64,000 nt of DNA, taken from positions 248,001-312,000 of the forward strand of contig NZ_JANTPU010000002.1 of the NCBI RefSeq assembly GCF_024752025.1, in the 5' to 3' direction. The first letter of the stretch is position 1, and each line of letters starts with the position of its first letter. Below are positions 27,495-35,018 of this stretch, piece by piece. The position numbers and the translations under genes are program-made. The stretch comes from Pseudidiomarina sp. CB1. GTDB lineage: Bacteria; Pseudomonadota; Gammaproteobacteria; Enterobacterales; Alteromonadaceae. The notes under the pieces were generated by a model, which did no database searches, was not told the DNA's origin, and worked only from the letters and a program-made list of their open reading frames with translations.

Positions 27495-29627
27495 ATGCAA
27501 AAATCTACCCTGGCCGTTGCGGTCTATTTAGGTCTATCAAGTCTCGCGACAACGCCGATGGTGTTCGCACAAGAGAACCAAAGCGACGCACAGAAGTCCG
27601 TTGAACGTATCACCATTCAAGGTGAATTCCGCCAGATGACTGTGCAAGAAGCACCAACAAGTGTCACAGCTTTAGTGGCCGAAGAGGTGGCCGAGCGCGG
27701 CGCCTTGCACCTCGAGTCAACGCTGAATGCATTTGCCAATGTGAATTTTTCCGGTGGCTCATCGCGTGCACGGTTTATTCAAATCCGTGGTGTCGGTGAA
27801 CGCAGCCAATTCGTTGATCCTATCCAACCTTCCGTGGGGCTGTTAGTTGACGGCATCAACTACAGCGGGTTAGCGCAAGCGGCACAACTGTTCGATATTA
27901 GCCAAATTGAAGTCTACCGTGGCCCGCAAAGCGGCCGCTTCGGTGCTGATGGCATGGCCGGTATGATGGTGTTGGAGAGCACCATGCCGAGTGCGGAAAC
28001 CAAAGGTGTGTGGCAACTTGGCATGGCCAACTACGACGCGCTTAGTGGTGGCTTTGCCGTAGGGGGCGATCTTGGTGCTTTGGGTAGCGGACGTTTAAGT
28101 GTGTTCCAACAGCGTGATGATGGCTTTATCGAGAATACCTATTTAAATCGTGACGATACCAACAAACGCTCTGAGCGCAATTTACGTGCGAATCTCTACA
28201 GCGATTTAGGACAAGATTGGCAATTACGTACCACCTTGCATGCCTTACGCCAAGACAATGGTTACGATGCTTTTTCATTAGATAATAATCGCACCACCCT
28301 TTCCGATGAGCCCGGTGAAGATGATTTACGCACCCGCGCTGCGCGCCTTGCGCTTACTTATGCCGGATGGCAAGGTGCCGAGGTTGAGCTGGCCTACGCG
28401 TTTTTAGGGGCCGAGAGTGTGTATAGTTACGATGAAGATTGGAGTTACGTAGGTATTGCGCCGGGCTGGGAATACAGTTCGTTTGATGCCTATGAACGTG
28501 AGCGTGATGATCATACCCTCGAGGCCCGTTTGGTCAGTACGCAGCCGATTCGTGTGTTAGGAAGTGACAGTGACTGGGTGCTCGGCGTTTACCATTACCG
28601 CCGCGACGAAGTACTTACCCGTGACTTCTTTAACTGGGATATAGGGCAGCAGGATAGTTTTTCCAGCACCTATGAAAGCCGTCACAATGCGCTGTACGGT
28701 GAACTCACGCAGCACTTGTCACCGGAGTGGCGCATTACCACTGGCGCACGAGCTGAGCGTTATGATAACCCTTACACCGACACTAATGGCGTGAACGAGA
28801 CGCCTGAAGACACCATGTGGGGCGGACGTTTAAGCCTGAGTTACTTACCGGACACCGACGTCTTATGGTACGCCACCGTTGCGCGTGGCTACAAAGCCGG
28901 CGGGGTTAATGGTGACGCTTTAGGTAAGGTGCAAGACACCGAGCTCACCGAGTTACGCGAGTATCTGCTGGCGCGCGCAACCTTTGCACCAGAACTTCTA
29001 ACCAGCCTTGAGGTTGGCCACAAACGCGTTAGTGCCGATGGCCGCCTGAGCATGCAATTAGCTGTTTTCGCGCATCAACGCGATGATGTGCAGCTCAAAG
29101 GCTGGGTGAACCGTGACCAAAGCTTTGTTGGTTATTTGCAAAATGCAGCAGAAGGTAAGGCCTATGGTGCCGAGTTTGAAGTAAGTTATCGTCCGCTTGA
29201 AGCGCTCGAGCTTTTTACCAATATTGGCTTACTCGAAACGGAAATTGAAGGCTTTGTCACTGAAGATGGTGTTGACATGAGCGGACGCGAACAAGCCCAT
29301 GCGCCGAACTATCAGGTTAACGCAGGCGTGAATTACCAGCTTGCAGAAGCTTGGCAAATGGGACTTTCGGTCGATGCCAAAGATGGCTTTTACTATTCTG
29401 ATTCGCACATGAGCGAGGCCGATAGCATGGCGGTAGTGAACGCTTACATTCGCTGGCGCAAGGGACCATGGCGAGTGCGCCTTTGGGCCCGTAATTTGAA
29501 TGATGAAGATTACGGTATTCGCGGTTTTTACTTTGGTAACGATCCGCGCAAAGAGTACGTCAGTGAAACCTACGAGCAATTCGGTGAACCGCGACGTGTT
29601 GGTGTGACACTGAATTACCACTTTTAA
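27495..29627 (+). CDS. TPP-regulated TonB-dependent outer-membrane receptor (probable thiamine receptor)
   Basis: 710 residues: signal peptide (about 1-25, cleavage after VFAQ), TonB-box-like VERITIQG at about 36-43, plug domain with IQIRGVGERSQF and VYRGPQSGRFGADGMAG, then a beta-barrel ending in the aromatic VGVTLNYHF. The riboswitch upstream, the PnuT-like transporter and kinase downstream support uptake of thiamine or a thiamine precursor (the OMR1 type described for TPP-regulated receptors). Ligand is inferred from context, not from the sequence itself. Confidence 0.9.
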   Translation: MQKSTLAVAVYLGLSSLATTPMVFAQENQSDAQKSVERITIQGEFRQMTVQEAPTSVTALVAEEVAERGALHLESTLNAFANVNFSGGSSRARFIQIRGVGERSQFVDPIQPSVGLLVDGINYSGLAQAAQLFDISQIEVYRGPQSGRFGADGMAGMMVLESTMPSAETKGVWQLGMANYDALSGGFAVGGDLGALGSGRLSVFQQRDDGFIENTYLNRDDTNKRSERNLRANLYSDLGQDWQLRTTLHALRQDNGYDAFSLDNNRTTLSDEPGEDDLRTRAARLALTYAGWQGAEVELAYAFLGAESVYSYDEDWSYVGIAPGWEYSSFDAYERERDDHTLEARLVSTQPIRVLGSDSDWVLGVYHYRRDEVLTRDFFNWDIGQQDSFSSTYESRHNALYGELTQHLSPEWRITTGARAERYDNPYTDTNGVNETPEDTMWGGRLSLSYLPDTDVLWYATVARGYKAGGVNGDALGKVQDTELTELREYLLARATFAPELLTSLEVGHKRVSADGRLSMQLAVFAHQRDDVQLKGWVNRDQSFVGYLQNAAEGKAYGAEFEVSYRPLEALELFTNIGLLETEIEGFVTEDGVDMSGREQAHAPNYQVNAGVNYQLAEAWQMGLSVDAKDGFYYSDSHMSEADSMAVVNAYIRWRKGPWRVRLWARNLNDEDYGIRGFYFGNDPRKEYVSETYEQFGEPRRVGVTLNYHF

Positions 29628-29647
29628 GCGCCGTTAAGGACACACAT

Positions 29648-30271
29648 ATGACTGATTTTGTGCAGACCATTAGTGAACAAGTTATGGCGACTTCGTGGTT
29701 GGAGTGGTCGGCCGTAGTGTTAGCTGTGGCTTATTTGGTATTGGCTGCACATCAGTCATTGTGGTGTTGGTTGGCCGCCGCCATCAGCTGCAGTATTTAT
29801 ACTTATTTGATGTGGCATGCGCAGTTGTATATGGAGACCGTGTTACAGGTGGTTTATGTGCTGCTTGCTGGCTATGGTTGGTGGCAATGGCGCTACGGAG
29901 CGGGGCGGTCTGCAGCACAAAAGGTTGCTGAGTTAAGTCTCGCTTGGCATTTGCGTTGGCTGGCGATTTTAGTGTTAGTAGCTAGTGCAGTGGCTTTAGC
30001 GTTAGAGTGCTATACAACGGCCGATGCGGTATGGCTCGATAGCTACACCACGGTCTTTTCATTATTTGCGACTTGGCTGCTCACCCGCAAGCAGTTTGCC
30101 AATTGGTGGTACTGGCTGATCATCGATACTGTTTATGTTTACCTGTATGCGAGCAAAGGATTTGTGATCACGGGTGCACTTTATTTCGTATACCTTATAC
30201 TAGTGTTTTATGCGATGTGGCAGTGGCAAACAGCAAGGACGGAACAGCAACAATGCAGCAGCAGTGGCTAG
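29648..30271 (+). CDS. pnuT: PnuC-family transporter, probable thiamine transporter PnuT
   Basis: 207-residue integral membrane protein with about seven hydrophobic segments. The Trp-rich PnuC pattern is visible (YGWWQWRYG, later FANWWYWLIIDTVYVYLY). PnuC proteins move nicotinamide riboside by facilitated diffusion; homologues under TPP riboswitches carry thiamine and are called PnuT. The context (riboswitch, receptor, kinase that could trap the substrate) favours PnuT. 20 bases after the receptor gene, with TAAGGA before its ATG. Confidence 0.87.
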   Translation: MTDFVQTISEQVMATSWLEWSAVVLAVAYLVLAAHQSLWCWLAAAISCSIYTYLMWHAQLYMETVLQVVYVLLAGYGWWQWRYGAGRSAAQKVAELSLAWHLRWLAILVLVASAVALALECYTTADAVWLDSYTTVFSLFATWLLTRKQFANWWYWLIIDTVYVYLYASKGFVITGALYFVYLILVFYAMWQWQTARTEQQQCSSSG

Positions 30272-31035
30272 ATAGCCTTCCTATACACGGCGTGATCAAA
30301 GCAGAGCCCCTCTTGCGCGGGGTGGCGAACAACGTCTACAAAATCACCACAACGAAAAGCAACTATATTCTGAAGCAATTTCGCTTTGATCACCCCTATG
30401 GACTGGATCGTGATCAAGAAGTGCTTGTGCAACGTCAGCTGGCCGAGCAGCAACTTGCTCCTGACGTTTTGCATTATGATGCGGCACAAGGATTGGTATT
30501 GCAGGCTTACCTTGAAGAGCCGGATCTTGCGCATGCCGATCTATCGATGGCTGACAAACTTCGTGAACTAGCAGATTTAGCTGCGCACATTCACCGCGTC
30601 ACTATTAAGGCACCGGTGTGGTCCTTGCGTGAGCGTTTGGCACGGTATTGTCAGCAACTCGCAGAATTTGACCGTGAACATGCCAAACAATTTGAACTTC
30701 GTTTGCGGAGTTTTCGTAAGTTAATCGATAACTTTGCTTCGCATCCGGTCTTTTGTCATAACGATTTAGGCTTACACCATGTCTTCCTTGCGCCAACGCC
30801 ACGGGTTATTGACTGGGAATATTCAGGTATGGGAGAGCGTTACTTTGATTTGGCTAACGCCATGGCGGCCAATGAACTGGAGCTACCGCAACGCAGTGCA
30901 TTTGTGAACGCTTATGAGGCCAGTGCAGGTTTTCAAGTGCATCGTGATACGCTCGAAAACTGGCGCGAGCTGGTCGCCGTAGTGAACCAGCTTTGGTACG
31001 AATTACATCATCATCTGCAACGCATTAGCGATTAG
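30253..31035 (+). CDS. Aminoglycoside phosphotransferase-fold kinase, probable thiamine-trapping kinase
   Basis: 260 residues of the choline/aminoglycoside kinase fold. N-lobe RGVANNVYKI resembles the nucleotide loop and ILKQFRF carries the lysine. The catalytic loop reads FCHNDLGLHHVF with D171; the usual magnesium asparagine five residues on is H176. The metal aspartate D187 is in VIDWEYSG. The frame is open from 30073, but the ATG at 30253, after AAGGACGG, gives the kinase N-terminus and a 19-base overlap with pnuT. In E. coli ThiK, a related kinase, phosphorylates thiamine. Here that role is inferred from the TPP operon. Confidence 0.82.
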   Translation: MQQQWLDSLPIHGVIKAEPLLRGVANNVYKITTTKSNYILKQFRFDHPYGLDRDQEVLVQRQLAEQQLAPDVLHYDAAQGLVLQAYLEEPDLAHADLSMADKLRELADLAAHIHRVTIKAPVWSLRERLARYCQQLAEFDREHAKQFELRLRSFRKLIDNFASHPVFCHNDLGLHHVFLAPTPRVIDWEYSGMGERYFDLANAMAANELELPQRSAFVNAYEASAGFQVHRDTLENWRELVAVVNQLWYELHHHLQRISD

Positions 31036-31055
31036 GATCTGAATAAGGATAGTTT

Positions 31056-32399
31056 ATGACTGCACGGCAATCACAGGAATTGACAGAGAAGCTCTATGGT
31101 TACCTTGCAGAAGATGAAGATGCACGTGTCTGTAAAGACATTCCCGAGTCCGCGTGTAACGACCAGCCGCAAGCCTTTATTGCTCACTTAGTTGCGCTGA
31201 GCATGACCAAGCTGGGTGATTCGTTGGTCAGTGCAAGATTAGTTTTACCGTGGATTCTTTCTTCGTTGGGTGCGCCTTCCGCATTTATCAGTGCCTTGGT
31301 TCCGTTACGTGAATCACTGGCATTATTGCCCCAACTTATCATTGCCCAACAACTGCGCGAAACGCCGGTGCGTAAGTGGTTTTGGGTTGCTGGGAGTATC
31401 GGTCAAGCGCTTGCGCTGGTGGGTATGGTATTTAGTGTGCTGACTTTACGTGAAAGCGTATTGGGCTGGGCTATCGTCATCTTACTCACATTTTTTAGTA
31501 TTGCGCGGGGTGTTTGCTCAGTATCGATTAAAGATGTACAAGGCAAAACGATTTCAAAAACCCGCCGTGGTCGATTATCCGGATTGGCTGCCTCTGTAGC
31601 AGGCTTTTTGTCTGTGATTACTGCTCTAGTGGTGCTGTTTTCACCGACGTTATTCGGGGCCTCTGTCACTGAAGGCAACACACTTATTTTTGCCAGTCTA
31701 TTGGGTGTGGCGGCGATGTTGTGGCTTGTCGCAGCTATCACTTATGCGCAAGTGCCTGAAGTTCCCGGGGCGACGGAAGGCGGCGGCAATGCACTCATTG
31801 AAGCTTTAAAATCCATTCGCTTGTTATGGCAAGACAAACAGTTTGGTAGTTTTGTACTGACCCGTGCTTTACTGGTGTCATCGGCTTTTGCAATTCCTTA
31901 CATTGTGGTCATGATTCAGCGCAGCGGTGAGGGGAGTTTAACTAGCCTCGGTGGTTTAATGTTGGCGAGCGGTATTGCCGGAATGCTCGCTGGACGTTTC
32001 TGGGGGAAGTGGTCGGATTCAGCGAGCCATCATGTTATGGCGGCGGCAGCATTTATCGCTGTGAGTGTAATGGCTGCCGCTCTCGCGATGTTCACCATGG
32101 CAAGTGATCTTTTGGCGCAACAATGGCTTGGTGGTTTGCTGATATTTATTGCGGCAGTGGCGCATCATGGTGCTCGTGTTGGGCGCAAAACCTATCTTGT
32201 TGATATGGCCACCCAAGATAATCGCGCTGAGTTTACGGCAGTCTCTAATACGGTAATTGGCTTGGTTTTATTACTTGGTATTGTCTTGGGCGCAGTTGAC
32301 GCGTACGCGGGTGTTGAAGCGGTAATGTTGCTACTGATTGCGCTCGGAATTATTGCGGGTGTGCGCGCTTTAACCTTGCCTAATGTGCAGCAAGATTAA
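31056..32399 (+). CDS. MFS transporter in the TPP-regulated operon
   Basis: 447 residues with about 12 membrane helices after an acidic N-terminal extension of about 45 residues. Short blocks such as SMTKLGDSLVSARLVLPW and the glycine-rich TM segments fit the major facilitator superfamily. It lies 20 bases after the kinase with a good TAAGGA site and ahead of the only strong terminator, so it is almost certainly the last gene under the TPP riboswitch. Substrate unknown; thiamine, pyrimidine precursor, or export of a related compound are all possible. Confidence 0.82.
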   Translation: MTARQSQELTEKLYGYLAEDEDARVCKDIPESACNDQPQAFIAHLVALSMTKLGDSLVSARLVLPWILSSLGAPSAFISALVPLRESLALLPQLIIAQQLRETPVRKWFWVAGSIGQALALVGMVFSVLTLRESVLGWAIVILLTFFSIARGVCSVSIKDVQGKTISKTRRGRLSGLAASVAGFLSVITALVVLFSPTLFGASVTEGNTLIFASLLGVAAMLWLVAAITYAQVPEVPGATEGGGNALIEALKSIRLLWQDKQFGSFVLTRALLVSSAFAIPYIVVMIQRSGEGSLTSLGGLMLASGIAGMLAGRFWGKWSDSASHHVMAAAAFIAVSVMAAALAMFTMASDLLAQQWLGGLLIFIAAVAHHGARVGRKTYLVDMATQDNRAEFTAVSNTVIGLVLLLGIVLGAVDAYAGVEAVMLLLIALGIIAGVRALTLPNVQQD

Positions 32400-32404
32400 A
32401 AAAA

Positions 32405-32427
32405 GCCAACGCGGTTGAGGCGTTGGC
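32405..32427. terminator. Bidirectional intrinsic terminator
   Basis: GCCAACGC (32405-32412), loop GGTTGAG, GCGTTGGC (32420-32427): a perfect 8-bp stem. Read on the minus strand it is followed by seven T residues (strong terminator for the DUF3185 gene); on the plus strand it is preceded by A residues and followed by TTAAT, so it also serves the MFS gene. Confidence 0.88.
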
Positions 32428-32453
32428 TTAATGACTATCGATCAAGAAGTGGC

Positions 32454-32651
32454 TTACTTGCCGCGAATCACGCCATACAAACCGACAATAACGGCAATCG
32501 CTCCACCAATCAGATACCACATAGCGTTATCTGTTGGTTCACCAGTGACCGCATTCGATAGCTCTGACGCCGGTGAGTTATAAGCCTCGTAGCCGAAGTA
32601 CAACAAGATAATACCAACCACAAGCAAGATAATTCCGATAACTTTGTTCAT
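32454..32651 (-). CDS. DUF3185 family small membrane protein
   Basis: 65 residues with two hydrophobic helices (about 4-20 and 44-62) joined by a polar loop ELSNAVTGEPTDNAMW, a pattern I recognise as DUF3185. Function unknown. Start has an AAGGAAGG-like site. Monocistronic: terminator right after it and 113 bp to the next gene upstream. Confidence 0.85.
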   Translation of the reverse strand: MNKVIGIILLVVGIILLYFGYEAYNSPASELSNAVTGEPTDNAMWYLIGGAIAVIVGLYGVIRGK

Positions 32652-32764
32652 GAAACCTTCCTTTAGTTATTTTTGTGTATAGGTACTGCTGAATTCAGCA
32701 TAGCAAAAACCCAGTGCAATACAATTACACTGAGTTTTCTTTACGTTTATTAAGCATCTACTGA

Positions 32765-33241
32765 TTAGGAACCTAAATAAGAAGTGAGCATCCAAGCGGT
32801 TTTTTCCTGCTCTTTAATGTAATCACTCATCAGTGCGGACGTACCTTCATCACCGGCATCGCCAGCGAGCTCGAGCAACTCGCGTTGCAAACGAATAGTA
32901 ACGCGGTAGCTGTCGAGGATTTCACGTACACAAGCCTTACCGTCGTGAATGTCCTTCGCTTCTTGGATTTCACTGCTCTTAATATAGGTTGAGTAGGCGT
33001 GCAGAGGGCGTTGACCTAGTGTTAAAATGCGCTCTGCAATCTCATCGATTTTCAGTAGCAGGTCATTGTAGGTTTCTTCGAACTTGGCGTGTAACTCAAA
33101 GAATTCTTGGCCTTTGATGTTCCAGTGGAAGCCCCGCACATTCATGTAGAAGATTTGGTAATTGGCGAGCAAGGTATTCAGCTTTTCGCCAAGTTGCTCG
33201 GCGTGATGATGATCTAATCCAATAACATTCAGTTGTTGCAT
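32765..33241 (-). CDS. dps: Dps-family DNA-binding ferritin-like protein
   Basis: Dodecameric mini-ferritin that oxidises iron with peroxide and protects DNA. The family ferroxidase signature is seen in RGFHWNIKGQEFFELHAKFEE and the following DEIAERILTLG. 158 residues, normal for Dps-like proteins; the N-terminus lacks a Lys-rich tail, so DNA binding is not assured. A palindrome AAGGTC-AGTATA-GACCTT (33306-33323) lies 65 bp upstream and may be a control site or the end of trhO. Confidence 0.9.
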   Translation of the reverse strand: MQQLNVIGLDHHHAEQLGEKLNTLLANYQIFYMNVRGFHWNIKGQEFFELHAKFEETYNDLLLKIDEIAERILTLGQRPLHAYSTYIKSSEIQEAKDIHDGKACVREILDSYRVTIRLQRELLELAGDAGDEGTSALMSDYIKEQEKTAWMLTSYLGS

Positions 33242-33305
33242 TATGAACTCCTTGTTGGAACGCTTGAAAATAAGTCTAAAAACTTGATCTTATTATTAAT
33301 TACAT

Positions 33306-33323
33306 AAGGTCAGTATAGACCTT
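33306..33323. other. Palindrome upstream of dps
   Basis: AAGGTC and GACCTT separated by AGTATA, in the 118-bp gap between trhO and dps. The inner TATA and the position allow a promoter/operator reading for dps; a weak terminator for trhO is the alternative. Neither is proven by the sequence. Confidence 0.35.
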
Positions 33324-33359
33324 TTCAAGCGCCAACGAGAAGTTGAGTTTAGCGATAGC

Positions 33360-34286
33360 TTAAATCGATTTTTCCTCAACTTTGCCATCGCGGATGTGTT
33401 CTTCACCACGTTGTTTGGCAAGTTGGATTTGCTTTTCACGTTCGGCGAAGCGTTCTTTTTGCTCCGCTGTTGTCTTGTCGAAGCAATGTGGGCAACTGAC
33501 ACCTTTTTGATAGTGCTCTGACTGCTTTTCGGCTTCGGTGATCGGCATGCGGCAAGCGTAGCATTGGTCATAGTCACCCTGCTGCAAGCCATGACGCACC
33601 GTGACGCGCTGATCAAAGACAAAACAATCGCCTTGCCAGGTTGAGTCATCTTCTGGCATTTCTTCGAGGTACTTTAGAATACCGCCTTTCAAATGGTAGA
33701 CGTCATTAAAGCCCAGTGACTTCAAGTAAGCGGTAGACTTTTCGCAGCGGATGCCACCGGTACAAAACATCGCAACTTTCTTATGCTTTTCAGGGTCGAG
33801 ATGATCCTTTACATAGTCCGGGAATTCGCGAAAAGTTTCGGTCTTTGGGTTAATGGCGCCCTCAAATGTGCCGACTGCATACTCGTAATCGTTACGAGTA
33901 TCGATCAGTAAAACTTCCGGATCCCGAATCAAGTCGTTCCATTCTTTTGGATCAACGTAGGTACCGACCACATTCTTTGGGTCCACCCAGTCGATGCCCA
34001 TGGTGACGATTTCCTTTTTCAGCTTCACTTTAGTGCGATAAAAGGCTTGTGTGTCACTGGGGGACTCTTTGTGTTCGATATCGGCGAAAGCGTCTTGAGA
34101 ACGAATAAAATCGAGGACGTTATCGATACCTTCACGGGTACCACAAATCGTACCATTGATGCCTTCGCGGGCAAGCAAGAGAGTGCCTTTCACTGCGTTC
34201 TCGACCATGCAGTCATAGAGCGGCTCGCGAAAGGCTTCAAACTCGTTAAATTCCACAAACTTGTAGAGTGCGGCGCAAATATACAT
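33360..34286 (-). CDS. trhO: tRNA uridine(34) hydroxylase (rhodanese-like)
   Basis: Oxygen-dependent formation of 5-hydroxyuridine at tRNA position 34. N-terminal acylphosphatase-like domain with [14 protein letters not shown], a rhodanese domain (about 115-215) with the catalytic C175 in [11 protein letters not shown], and a C-terminal zinc-type cluster CYACRMP...CPHC. 308 residues, close to E. coli YceA/TrhO. Probably monocistronic. Confidence 0.93.
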   Translation of the reverse strand: MYICAALYKFVEFNEFEAFREPLYDCMVENAVKGTLLLAREGINGTICGTREGIDNVLDFIRSQDAFADIEHKESPSDTQAFYRTKVKLKKEIVTMGIDWVDPKNVVGTYVDPKEWNDLIRDPEVLLIDTRNDYEYAVGTFEGAINPKTETFREFPDYVKDHLDPEKHKKVAMFCTGGIRCEKSTAYLKSLGFNDVYHLKGGILKYLEEMPEDDSTWQGDCFVFDQRVTVRHGLQQGDYDQCYACRMPITEAEKQSEHYQKGVSCPHCFDKTTAEQKERFAEREKQIQLAKQRGEEHIRDGKVEEKSI

Positions 34287-34360
34287 CTGTTACTTCCTTC
34301 TTTTGGCGGTTCGGATCGCAAATCCGAGGTCAAAAATTGCGCGCGCATTCTAACATGAAA

Positions 34361-34906
34361 TTAGTCGCTGAGCAGCTCTTCGACGCGCTTGCGTAAACTG
34401 GTCATGCCGTAGCGCTCGCCGAGCGCAAGCGCTTCAGCCTTGCTGGCGCCCTGATGCCAAGCTGCGCGCAACGCCATCATGGCCCCAACGCGGTTGCTAC
34501 TGGCGCAGTGCATGAAAACTGTCTGGTCGTTTGTGTTTTGCAAGGTTTGGTGGAAAATCTGCACGTTTTCTTTGGTCAAGCCATCGGCGCCGGCAATTGG
34601 AATGTGGTAGTACGCCATTTGGTTAGCGGTCGTCCATTCGGCTTCGTTGATAGCATTCATTTCAGCATGGCTACGCAGATTAATAACTGCATCCACGCCA
34701 CTGTTTGCCAACGCGGCGATTCCATTTTTCTTGGGTTGGCCCCCCGCAAGGTGATGTGGCGCTGGTTGCGCGAAGTTGTAGATTTCACTTGCGGTAGCGG
34801 AAACGACAACAGCTTCCGGTGCGCTTGGTTGCGGCGTTGTTTCAGTAGCGCAACCGCTGAGACCAATGACTAGAGAAAGAGTGACAACAGTGATGGCTAA
34901 TTTCAT
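34361..34906 (-). CDS. Lipoprotein of the beta-lactamase hydrolase-like/tyrosine-phosphatase fold
   Basis: 181 residues. A lipoprotein signal ends in the lipobox LSGC (C19). The mature part carries VDAVINLRSHAEMNA and the phosphate-loop-like MHCASSNRVGAMMAL, where the cysteine and arginine are separated by four residues rather than the five of classical tyrosine phosphatases; this CX4R form fits the Blh (DUF442-like) branch. Activity is therefore uncertain. Likely anchored in the envelope and facing the periplasm. It is divergent from recC. Confidence 0.75.
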   Translation of the reverse strand: MKLAITVVTLSLVIGLSGCATETTPQPSAPEAVVVSATASEIYNFAQPAPHHLAGGQPKKNGIAALANSGVDAVINLRSHAEMNAINEAEWTTANQMAYYHIPIAGADGLTKENVQIFHQTLQNTNDQTVFMHCASSNRVGAMMALRAAWHQGASKAEALALGERYGMTSLRKRVEELLSD

Positions 34907-35018
34907 CTCGAATTCCTTCTAAACTTTTGCCCTGTGCGACATTAACTGTCGCGCCAACTTGCTAGCCTACCGCTGCATGTTTGGGTAGGATGAGCCATAT
35001 GCAAGGAGAGGATAGCAA

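Noticed and set aside
30073-30252. N-terminal extension of the kinase
   Set aside because: It overlaps pnuT out of frame and has no kinase-family similarity; ATG at 30253 has a good ribosome site.
29648-30271. PnuC for nicotinamide riboside
   Set aside because: The TPP riboswitch and neighbouring receptor and kinase point to thiamine; no nad genes or NadR site nearby.
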